Assembly (NCBI GenBank): GCA_020091685.1 | Contig: CM034613.1 | Span: 10,510,331 to 10,574,330 of the forward strand | Direction: 5' to 3' | Length of the DNA stretch: 64,000 nucleotides | Source of the DNA: Lutjanus erythropterus | Taxonomy: Eukaryota; Chordata; Actinopteri; Lutjaniformes; Lutjanidae | In this document: one piece after another, positions 1 to 10,100 of the stretch | Numbering within the stretch: position 1 is the first letter of the stretch | Layout: every line of letters starts with the position of its first letter | The notes under the pieces: generated by a model | The model's database searches: none | What the model was told of the DNA's origin: nothing | Seen by the model: the letters and a program-made list of their open reading frames with translations, nothing else | Position numbers and translations under genes: made by a program

Positions 1-631
1 TTTTTGTTTAACTGGGAGCCAGCGAAGAGAAGATAAAACAGGAGTTATGTGTTCAGACCTTCTGGTTTTTGTTAATACTCTGGCCGCTGCTCACTGAATA
101 AGCTGGAGTTTATTTAACGTCTTCTTTGTCCGTCCAGCAAAAACTGCATGACAGTAATCCAGCTTACTAGAAATAAAAAGCATGAATTAGCTTTTCAGAG
201 TCTGACTGAGACAAGAAACTTTTGAAGTTTGTTTGACCCCTTCGTCCACCTCCTCAATACAAGAACTTGTCCGCTCTTTATACTATGTTACCTGATGCGG
301 ATGGGTTTGCATGGAAGTATCTTGAAACACCTGTGTCTCTCATACAGAAGCCTGAGGGTTTCTTCTGTATGTGCATGAGACACAGAGGGGTGTGACAAAA
401 CATCTGTATTTGGAATGAGAACTGACTGACTAAAATCAGCGTGACGTCAGTAAGCTGAGCTCCTCCACAACCCTTCAAACTAGCCTGATAATAACAGAAA
501 TGTGTTTCTTCTTTGTGATTTTACATTTTTGCGTGGGCCGGAACATCCACTCCACCATCTTGAGACAGCTGCACTCACTAACACGGAGATATTCTCCTCT
601 GAAGCACATTTTCTCCAGCTGTTGTAAAGTT

Positions 632-903
632 GTTTTGCTGTGAGAGATGAGTTCTTGAACGCAGCGCTGACAGATGGAGATGATTGACATCTCGAGATGG
701 AGCTTTTCTCTCCTCTCCCGTCTTGCTCTGCGCTCATTCACTGCTGGCTGCTTTTTTTAATCATAAGAAATCCCAGTTTTCCTGCTGCCATTTCATTGAC
801 CCCTCAAGAGGTTCTGCACCACAATATTCGGCCATGATTGAGGTCTGAGAGGGCTTACAGCAATCGATGCTCAAGGATTAGCGAGGAAACATCCAACAGA
901 AGG
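632..903. repeat. dispersed repeat, copy 1 of a diverged direct pair
   Basis: It matches 2926-3204 over its whole length by eye, in the same orientation. Shared landmarks are 'gttttgctgtga', 'gctgacagat', 'aagaaatccc', 'ttgacccctc', 'gattgaggtctgagaggg' and 'caacagaag'. Internal indels of some tens of bases are present. It is either a local duplication or two copies of one dispersed family. No coding potential is shared between the copies. Confidence 0.7.
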
Positions 904-1454
904 CGTACTGTATTTATACACACGATGAAGAGATTTTCAGTATCCTTTTCAGTATCTATTTGTGTGTTGCTTCACTCCGTTTTCCTCTTCAGACCACTTA
1001 TAACTGATGCACCTGCTCTCAACTGAACTGAAGTACCAAACTAGACACAACAGTTTCCTCTTCGGTGTCGAATTTGAAATTCAGAGTAGTGGTTGTGCAC
1101 AAATTACCATGTATTGTACTTGTCAGAGGAGCTGTTTATAAGTCTTTTGGGATGAGTCCAAGTCAGGGTGAGAGGGGGATCTACCTGCATCTTTCAGAAA
1201 TGTGCTTCTTGGTTCAAGGACAGAAGTTACTGGAACACACTAACTGCATCGCAGCCTTTAGACACTCATCATTTTTCATCAGTCGAAATCTTACTGTGTT
1301 AAACTCTTCAATATTTTTTGCTTCAAGTCTCACAGCAGGCTAAATAATCTTAGCCTGAGCTCTGCCGCTAAAAGTTGAAGACTGATTGATAGTTGGGTGT
1401 CATGATATTATTGGTTGAAAGTGGTTGTTTCTATCTTTTGTGGGGGGGGGGGTC

Positions 1455-1840
1455 GAGTCACATGACCAGACGAGTCAGATTGAAGGTGCAAATTTTAGGA
1501 CTCAAGACCTGCTTGACTAACATTAAAAAAGACTTGACTTGATTTGAGGCAGAAGACTTGAAAGGACTTGACTTTTTAAATGAAATATTTGCATTTTTCT
1601 GGACATTGTGAGAAGTTACATTTGCATCATGTTTTTGAAACATGACAGTGATTTCTAGTGCAATGCACACAAAACAGGCGATATACTTCTGACTTAATTA
1701 TGGGAACTGGGATGAATCATCAGAATTTCATGTGACTTGACTTGACTTGCTTGATTTTCACCACAGTAACTTGAAAGTTAAGACTTAAGACTTGCTTGTG
1801 ACTTGCACATGTCTGACTTGCTCTCACCTCTGATAACCAC
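1455..1840. repeat. CTTGACTTGA-rich dispersed repeat
   Basis: Many overlapping 'gacttgactt' and 'cttgacttga' runs are present, ending in 'gacttgcacatgtctgactt' and 'ctctcacctctgat'. This layout is familiar from a repeat found widely in fish genomes. It starts just after a run of eleven G at about 1442. Confidence 0.55.
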
Positions 1841-2925
1841 ACATCATAGTTTGCTTTACTTTGCTTTACAGGAAGAAAACATGATTAGATTTTGATATAC
1901 AAATACAAAGAAATACATTTTTTTTCTATTTTCCTTTCATATATTTAAATAGGTGCACAGTATGTCCGGATATGTGATCTAAAAGAGTTTTTAAAAAGGC
2001 TTTTTTTAATTTCATCTACAGTTAAAGCTAATATATTCACATCTCCCTTTCATGACCCACATGGTTTTCAGGGGATGAAATCAATGAGGTGGATCATTGT
2101 TTTCTTTTATACTCACCTGGCTGGTCTAAATTAGGAAAAACAGCAGATGGATGTGATTGCTTATTCACTTTGTGTTTTGCATTTTAAAACTTACAATTAG
2201 TCTCTCCAGTCTGAAGCACATCATCACACCCTGCAGACATCTTTATTAACTTGAGAACATCTGTCAGCAAACCTTTGTTAAACTGCCTTAAAGTGAGATT
2301 ATGTAACTTTTAAAGGAGGACATAATGCAAACTTCCTCTCAGAAATAAAAAAAGTTAAAATCACAAGCAATAAAACACACTCTTGTTCAGTTCAGCACAC
2401 TAAGGTGTTTGCTGCTACAGTTTTATTTGGTAGCGTGTCACCAGCAGCTGTTGGCGAATATTAGCTGAGTAGCAAACCTTGGGAACTGGGAAACACATAC
2501 AACAGTAACATGCAAACAACAAATCATGACACCAGGGAGGTAATATGGAAAGGAGTCTATAAATAATGCCAATAAAAAGATCATATAAAAACATTTACAA
2601 CAGTGATTTTAAAAAAAAAACAAAGAATTCAGTCCTTTGTGAATGAAGGCTGAAGCATAAATCTTTCTTTGTTGTCCCCTAAAAAAGTCAGACCACCCTC
2701 CTCTCATAAAAATTGTTTAAAAAATTAAAGCCCTCACTCTCTTCTTTTCACTCTTTTTTTGGCCCATCCTGTAATAATTTTTGCAGATTCCCTGACCTGT
2801 GAATTTCCCTGCGGCTTCAAACAAATATTTGCTGCAGCTATCTCCTCTCAGGATCACATTTACTTTATCTTGCTTTTTGTGAAAGCATATAATCTTTTGA
2901 TTAAACCAAAACAAAAAAAGTATGC

Positions 2926-3204
2926 AGTTTTGCTGTGAAAGATAAATATCTTACAAGCAGCACTGACAGATCGAGTTGATTGACGCCTCCAGACACCAGC
3001 TAGTGTTTCACATCCTTTCCTCTTCCTTCTCTTCCTCTTCACAACCGGCTGCTTGTGAATTGTAAGAAATCCCCTGTTTTCCTGTTGGCATTTCCTTGAC
3101 CCCTCTGAAGGTTTTTACACGGCTACATGCTGCTGTGATTGAGGTCTGAGAGGGTTTACAGCGATCAATGCTGAAGGATTAGCAACAAAACAGGCAACAG
3201 AAGC
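2926..3204. repeat. dispersed repeat, copy 2 of a diverged direct pair
   Basis: Second copy of the 632-903 sequence, about 2.3 kb downstream in direct orientation. The best-conserved part is the last 100 bases ('gattgaggtctgagaggg' to 'caacagaag'). Confidence 0.7.
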
Positions 3205-3475
3205 TCCTTGCAGCCATTCTCTATGTTGTAGTAACACACTCTGTTGACTTAGAGGTTGATTCAATCCATTAAGACTTGTAGGTACAGTACGACTGCAGCT
3301 TAAATAAAGAGATATTATATAACGTTCTGTACTACATTATAAACACTGGATAGAACCAAATTCTTCCCCTTCATACTGTTGACATTTTGCTGTAAAGGAG
3401 CACTTGAAATAAAAGTATAAATATAGTATCTCATTATAGAAGAATATTAATCAAATAAGTTTTTTCATGTTAATG

Positions 3476-3660
3476 TGGTAAGGGATAATGGACAGGGTGA
3501 TGCAGGATCCTAAAGCAAAGCGAAGGGGGTTACTGTACATTTTCTGGCTACTTACCAAAAATTGACACAAAATATTGATTTTTAAAAAGCGATTTTACTG
3601 ATTTAAAAATGATTTTATTGCTCCACCATTATTTTACAATGTAAAAGCTGCAATATTCTG
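3476..3660. repeat. dispersed repeat shared with 26,380-26,640
   Basis: It contains 'aagggataatg.acagg' and 'gatgcagga', followed by an AT-rich tail with 'gattttattgctccacc'. The same order of motifs recurs near 26,380-26,640, where an AAT microsatellite has expanded inside it. The match is diverged and the ends are uncertain. Confidence 0.4.
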
Positions 3661-4784
3661 AAATCCACAACTTTCCTGTAAAGTAAAAACATGCTGGTTT
3701 ATTTTAAACTTCTTTTAGTTTTATTGAGGACACTGGTTGTTTTCCTCACATTCACACACATATAAACTTTGACACAGTTAAGAATCTTCTATAAACATCT
3801 ATAAAATGCATTTTTATTAGCAATATTTACTAGGTTGTATCAACCGGACAAAGGACTGATGCATATCCAGGTGATTTTGGATGGAACAAACTTTTCAGTG
3901 GCACTTTTATGTTCCAATTATGATCTCGCTGATAGTTTGTCTAAAGTAGCCTAAATAAAACTCCTCTCTCTCTGTTCTTCTTGTCTTATTTCTTTTCTGT
4001 TTCCACGATTCACTCCATTACTTTTCTATGAGCCATGAAGCATGACAGTACAAAGTCATATTTCCTCTCTTCCCCAGGCATAAAGTTTATGTCTTTTTGG
4101 GGTTACAGAGGTGTGCAGCGCTCACGAGGGGAACATTCATGCCCTGATGATTTTCCAGATCTCCCTCTGCTGGTGCAATAATCTTCCTCCAGCAGCACGG
4201 CCCTCTGGTCGAGCCACGCTGCGACGCACCGCAGAGAGTGTGTGTCTGCTCATGTTGGTCGTGCGCTCTGTGGATTTACAGAGTGGGCGAGTAGTTTTGG
4301 CTCCAGCAGATAACTGTTATCACCCGAGGGAGTGAAATCTGCTGAAGTACAAGTTTAAACAGCACAGCATGAAGTACAATCTGCATTTGACTGCCAAAAG
4401 TTACACTGTAAATTATGTCACAAAGTAGCCAGAAGTTACCCATCAGGCAGTGCTCTATCTTAAAGGGTTGGTCCACCCACAACTATAACTAAAATATACT
4501 TTCTCACTTACTGCTAGTGGCATCCGGCCATGTAGGTGGTTCTGGCATTACTTGCAATTTCTGCCTCATATATTATATATTGGAAATGAACGTTTGCGGT
4601 GTTCACTAGGGCTAGATATAGGTACTCAGTATTTTTAAGTTATCAACCAGAATAACCCAGTACCATGTTGTATCAAAACTTCTCCAGATAAATGATACCT
4701 TATTTCAAACCGTTTTTGTCCCCACATCTAGAAAAAATGTGAGAGTTGGCAATTCATCGTGCTGTGATTCCACCAAAAAGTTCA

Positions 4785-5395
4785 AAACACACAAAATGCC
4801 AAACCAACCAACCAACAAATCATCCAACCAAAGAACCAGCTAACCATCCAACCAACTCACCCATCTATCTCAGAGGCAGACATCTGAAAACCCAGACCAT
4901 GAAAACCTAAACTTTCTGCGTGATGTGATTTGCCAACCAACCTACACATCTGTCTCAAAGGCAGACGACTCAAAATCCAGGTCACTAAAAACTTTCTGCA
5001 TGGCTAGATCAGTCTTTAGCAATTTGGGCTACATTTGCCAACCAACCTACCCACCCACTTAAGTAGGTAAGTGGGTGGGTAGGTTGGTTACCTACCTACC
5101 TACCTACCTATCCACCCACTTACCTACCTACCTTCCTTCCTCCCAACCCACCCATCTATCTCAGAGACAGACATCTAAAAACCCAGACCACTAAGACCTA
5201 AACTATATGGCTAGATCTGCCAGCCAAATAACCAACTAACAATCCAACCTCCCAATCTACCCAGCCGGCCATCCAACCTACCTACCTACCTACCTTCCTA
5301 TCTGGGAGGCAAACATCTCAAAACCCAGGCTGCAAAAACCTAAACTTTCTGCATGGCTACATCTGTTTTTAGCAATTTGTGTGAGTCTTCTTCAC
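4785..5395. repeat. composite tandem repeat with AACC/TACC expansions
   Basis: Four diverged units share 'caGAGgCAGACATCt.aaAACCCAG' and 'aaacctaaactttctgcatgg'. The landmark starts at about 4871, 4955, 5161 and 5303. Between units lie AACC, TACC and CCAT tetranucleotide runs of varying length. Spacing is irregular (84, 206 and 142 bases), mainly because the tetranucleotide tracts differ in length. The perfect hairpin at 5040-5089 sits between units two and three. Confidence 0.75.
5040..5089. repeat. perfect inverted repeat, 22-bp arms and 6-base loop
   Basis: Left arm 5040-5061 (AACCAACCTACCCACC...) and right arm 5068-5089 (...GGTGGGTAGGTTGGTT) are exact reverse complements. The loop is 5062-5067 (AGTAGG). 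It lies inside the AACC/TACC tracts and probably arose by inversion of one such tract. It could extrude as a cruciform. Confidence 0.9.
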
Positions 5396-7029
5396 ATGCT
5401 GAGAGAGTATGAATGAATCATAACTCGAATCAGACCACTGGACAGCCTCATTAGACAGATCAATTTGCATGTCACGGGTTATTTGGACATTTACAGAGTG
5501 AAAATGTTTACATTAATGCAAGCAATTTCATCCTCTTGGGCAGTGTGTGCAGTCAGTTGCAACGACTGCACTGAAGGATCTGCCGCAATTCCAAATTGCG
5601 TTTTGATGTTTGCCTGGCCACCAGCTGTGCAAGAGAAAATGATGTACCTTGGACATAAATGAATTATGCCAGCCTACAGTGTCAGCAGGACACAGCTCAG
5701 AGGGGGACCGAAATGTCCCGACTTGTCTTTGAAACAATCCTGTAGTCCCTTTTCTCCTCAGTATCTGCCAGTCTGAAACAGATCCCTGCTCATCAAACAC
5801 TTTCAATAGAAATGCTCTTTGAAATCAAAAGCAGTACATTAGTCGGTGTTGTTATCATGGGTCAAGAAATCAGCTCAGCCTAAACAGGCTTACTTTCACC
5901 TCGGTCACTGCCCTCAAACAGCAGCAAGGCAACTATTATAACACCATGAATATCCATTACACACTGGACTGTAATAGCATATTGATTCATAACAGGTGTA
6001 GCTCTGTTTTCCCATCTAGTAAGTGTTATTCTGCGCATGATTATTTTCTGGCATGATAATGAAAGAAGATTGAGTTCTTACAGGCCCACAAGCATGCCCA
6101 ATTTTTCAAAATCGGTGGATAATGAAGTCATGTAATATTTAAAAACCACAAAATGTGTTTTTCATGAGGAAATGATTTGGCATTTTCCAGCCATGATTTA
6201 CAAATTATTACAATAAAATGTCCTCTGTGTTTAATTTAAACTAAATTAACCATAAAATTACAGTAAGTAGAAACAGGTGTTTTCTCTACTCCCTGTTTCA
6301 TGGTTATTACCCTCATGGTTCATGATTACATCGATTTGTTTCCAATTTCTTACTTGTTTCTATTTGTTGTTGCAATATTATTTTTAATACAAATAAGGGT
6401 CATGGGATGATTTAAGCATTGTTTTCTTGTAATTGGATTATTGTGAAACCCTAATATCCAACATGTCCTTATACATAAACAACAGTATGGGTTGACTGCC
6501 AAGGGCTCCCAAAATGACAGATGTGCTTATATATATCTGTTTTTGGAGTCATTGGTACAAGCAACATTAAGTGGTTGTTCTGTATAGCTAACATTGCAGT
6601 GCATCGCAGTGCACATGGTAGTATATTGCTATATATCAATATCCATTGATATTGGCATAACTTTAAGGGTACTGGTATTGTGATTTTATATACCCAGGCA
6701 AATCGTGTCAGCCATATTGATGATTTGTATTTGTGAACGGCAGAATGATACGTTGCTGAATGTTGCTGCCACAAGAAATTGTTGGACGGTGTTCCTCTCT
6801 AATTATGGATAGTGCAGTGTGCCATATTCCAGGAGATAAGTAAGGAAGCAAACACCTTCTGTTAACATGTAGAGAATTTGATCAGCTCTTATCATGACTT
6901 CCACTTAGATACGTCCAGGTCTTTCACTCAGTTAGGAGTCAAAAAGAAATATTTGACCACAACCCTGTACATATCATCTGCAGAAACATTAATTCTTTTC
7001 ACCTACTCTCTCTGTCTTTCTCTTTCTAG

Positions 7030-7193
7030 GTGTGTCAATGCCTATCCCAGTGATCGGCCTCCACAACGAGGACAAGGTCTTCGTCAACGGCAGCTGTGTC
7101 CTCAACGAGGAGCGCTTCATGCTAATTGGCTCCTTCGTGGCCTTCTTCATCCCACTGGTCATCATGGTGGTGACATACTGCCTCACCATACAG
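7030..7193 (+). CDS. htr2c: htr2c-like exon: ECL2 and TM5
   Basis: The acceptor is 'ctttctag' at 7029. The exon starts with the last two bases of a split Gly codon (G|GT), then [10 protein letters not shown]. As I recall, mammalian HTR2C has an intron at this same place, after ...AISI-G. The exon ends ...TYCLTIQ at CAG|gtagt (7193), phase 0. The next intron is only 118 bases. If it is retained, the frame runs on through a hydrophobic stretch and stops near 7296. Confidence 0.92.
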
Positions 7194-10100
7194 GTAGTCC
7201 AGCATGTGTGTGCCTTCGTAACGCCTTATGTCTTTACTTTATCTTTCTTTTTCTTAACACTCACAAACCCCCTGTCTCTTCTTCTTGTTCTTTGCTAACT
7301 CTCCTCCCCAGGTGCTCCAGAGGCAGGCCACTGTCTTCCTCTACGAAGCAAAGACTTCCTCCCAGCAGCCTTTGCACACACCAGCAATGACAAACACATT
7401 ACAGCCTCCAAGCACCACCTTCCATCTTCCTCAGATCAACACACTTGCTCCTTCAGACTCACAAGGTAAAAAGACTGATCGGCTGTTGAAATATGGTTTA
7501 TTTTAACAGAAAAATCAACTTACAAATATTTTTAATCAAGGGATTTATAGAAAATATGATTCATTTAAGTCATAAACCATCAGCAATACACGTATGTTTA
7601 ATTTGGGTGAAATGAGGGGATATTAGAAGTAGTTTATAACCCTTCTGTTATGCCTTATATTGGCATTTTATCTTGTTTTCCTTTTTTGGAGATTTTAATC
7701 CCTCCACAAGCCTTAAAAATCCAGAGTTTAAACAAGGCAGAAGCATAAAACAGATTCATGCTTTTGCTGTTTTCAACTCTCTGGATAGTTGAATAAACAT
7801 TGCAGTCCAAGCCTCGCTACATTTTTTAATTTTCCTTTTAATAATGAAAAATTGTTCCACCACAGCGCAGCACCAAGAGTATGCTCTGCACTAAAACCAT
7901 ACAGTGTAAAAAATCTGCAATTATAAGGCCAACAGGATAATGGATGAGGCTATTTTAACTAACGCACAGTGCCTATTAGCCTAATCGTAGCGTAGCAACA
8001 ATAACTAGACGGTGTATATGAGGCAGTAAAAGGAGTGATTCTCAGCATTTTAAAGAGTTTGGAGGGTGATTCATGTTTTTAGCCTTTCCAAAAACCAGAA
8101 ACACGGAACCACAAGTGTGAGGAATTAATTACACTGAGACTTTATTTGCTAACGTAAGCTACAACCATTAACCATGTCCAGCTAACTAGCTTACTACCTA
8201 CAGTAGCCTTGGACGACTGTTTCTTTCATCGCAAAAGAGCGCACTGTTCATGAACTAGCCTAAGTTTACATTAGTTTGTGGGGTGACAGGTTAGCATTGA
8301 CACATGGGAGTCAGAATTGATGGCACACCTACCTCAAACTGCAACTTTCTTGTCTTGTTAAAGTTTTTTAACGTGTAATTCATGGCAAAAGTTAAATGGG
8401 ATTAAAAAGTAATTTCTCTCTCATAATTGATTACCGTTCAATTTTTCCAAAATAACATCCCTTGGGGAACAATAGAGGTGTAGGGGGGGTTTTGCCTCTC
8501 TAGTTAAGACCCCTATCACATGGTTCTTATTTTAAAACAAGTCAGCTGGAAACATTAAAAAATCTGCATTTTCAACCAATTAATAAAGCTAATGTTAGTT
8601 TCATTAACTAGTTAACATCCAAGCGTGGTTAACACCCACCCCTAAGGGCCAAAGGATGGAAAGTAAAGATTTAAGATTTGAGCCAGTGACCTCTCATAAC
8701 ACAGTCAGCAGTCATTCAGCTAAAGAGCCTGGCTCATTGGTGAAGGGTCATACAGCTGTATTAGTGTGTTACACCAGCTAGCCACAGCTGATGAAATCTG
8801 CCAGTGACAGGTGTTGATCTAGAAAAGAGAAGCCTACTTTTGTTTACCTGAAATTAGTTACCTAGCATTGCAAGAATGACTAAGAATTTTGGGGGGTAAT
8901 CCTGCCATTGTTGACATTGTAATCTAAATGATGTTCTGTCATGTTAGCATGGAAAGCTTGACTGGCCAGAAACAGTATCTAAGGAGACAGGGACAAGAAA
9001 AAAATGAGTTCTCCCACACTGAATGAGCAGAAGTTGTGGAAAAAAGCAGACTATATCAGCTAATTTACCAGTGGTGTATTATGGCTGTGGTGCTGAGCAG
9101 ACAGTGGTTATCTGTCCAATCAGTTTGAGCAGCACAGACGGCTGCTCCTGATTCCGAGTTGAGCATTAGCTCCTCCAGTACAGATGAAATTGCATGATGT
9201 AGCAGTCTTTATCCATTTTTCCACATTTTCCTCTGGCACCCCAAACAGAGAAAAGTGTGAATGAAGCATTCTCCACGTGTTTAACCTTTTTATATGTCCT
9301 CCTCCCTGCAAAATACCAGCAGCCTTGTTAACACAGATGCTGACAGGTTGTTGTGCAGGGTGAAATCTGCAGAGGTTTCTCAGTGACTAACCTGGAGGGA
9401 GTCATGGTGACAAATAATGATGACAAATGCTATCCTGTTTTGCACCTTACGGCTGACAAACTTAAGACAACAACAAGATAGGCCTACATATAGAATTTGA
9501 AGTAGGGTTGTATGAAGTACTTCAGTGGTCAGTAGTCAGTGTATTATCTGCAGGAGATGGGGGGTCGGCACACCTCCAGTTTGGTGAAGCAGTTTGGAGT
9601 TAAGCTAAGCAATGAACTGCTGTGGATGGGGTCAGCAACAACATATATTTTAGCTACTTAAATAAGGTCCACCAAAAAAATATATTGAGAATATTTTCAC
9701 AGTTTTACTTTGCTTGCAGACAGCAGGGAACCGCGGGAAACTGCTCTTACACGAGCCAAATATTGATCTCTCAAAACTCACATTTTATCTCACAGAACAC
9801 GAGTTGCTGATCTACTGCTGTCTTGATCTGTTAGTTTCTTTGTGTTATTGTCTGACTTTTGTTGATAATTGGCTTATATAATGGTGGTTTACCATCGGAA
9901 AAGGCTGTCTGACAGCAAAGTAAAGCCGTGAAAATATTCACACACTTAAACTGATACAGATTTTTTAGGTGGATCTTTTAAAGGGATAGTTTTTGTTTTT
10001 TGTGCTTTGAGCACCACAAGCCAAGTGCCATCTAGTTCCCTTATATTGTAGAGATGGGAGGCATCTCTACAGCTGATATCTCCAAAACTCTGCAACTCAC

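Larger units (their letters stand above)
1..7029 (+). other. intron of the htr2c-like gene (3' part), no coding exon seen
   Basis: No exon was found in this stretch. It ends at a strong 3' splice site (pyrimidine tract, then ctttctag) at 7029. Exons for TM1-TM4 of the receptor were looked for and not seen, so they should lie before position 1. Contents are dispersed repeats: a diverged pair at 632-903 and 2926-3204, a CTTGACTTGA-rich block near 1455-1840, a pair member at 3476-3660, a fragment rich in 'gtactcagta/ccagtacc' at about 4610-4740, and the composite tandem repeat at 4785-5395. I recognise nothing in the rest (5400-7000). Confidence 0.7.

Noticed and set aside
6878-7390. 170-residue plus-strand ORF overlapping the receptor exons
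   Set aside because: It is in a different frame from the conserved receptor sequence at 7030-7193 and crosses a splice donor and acceptor.
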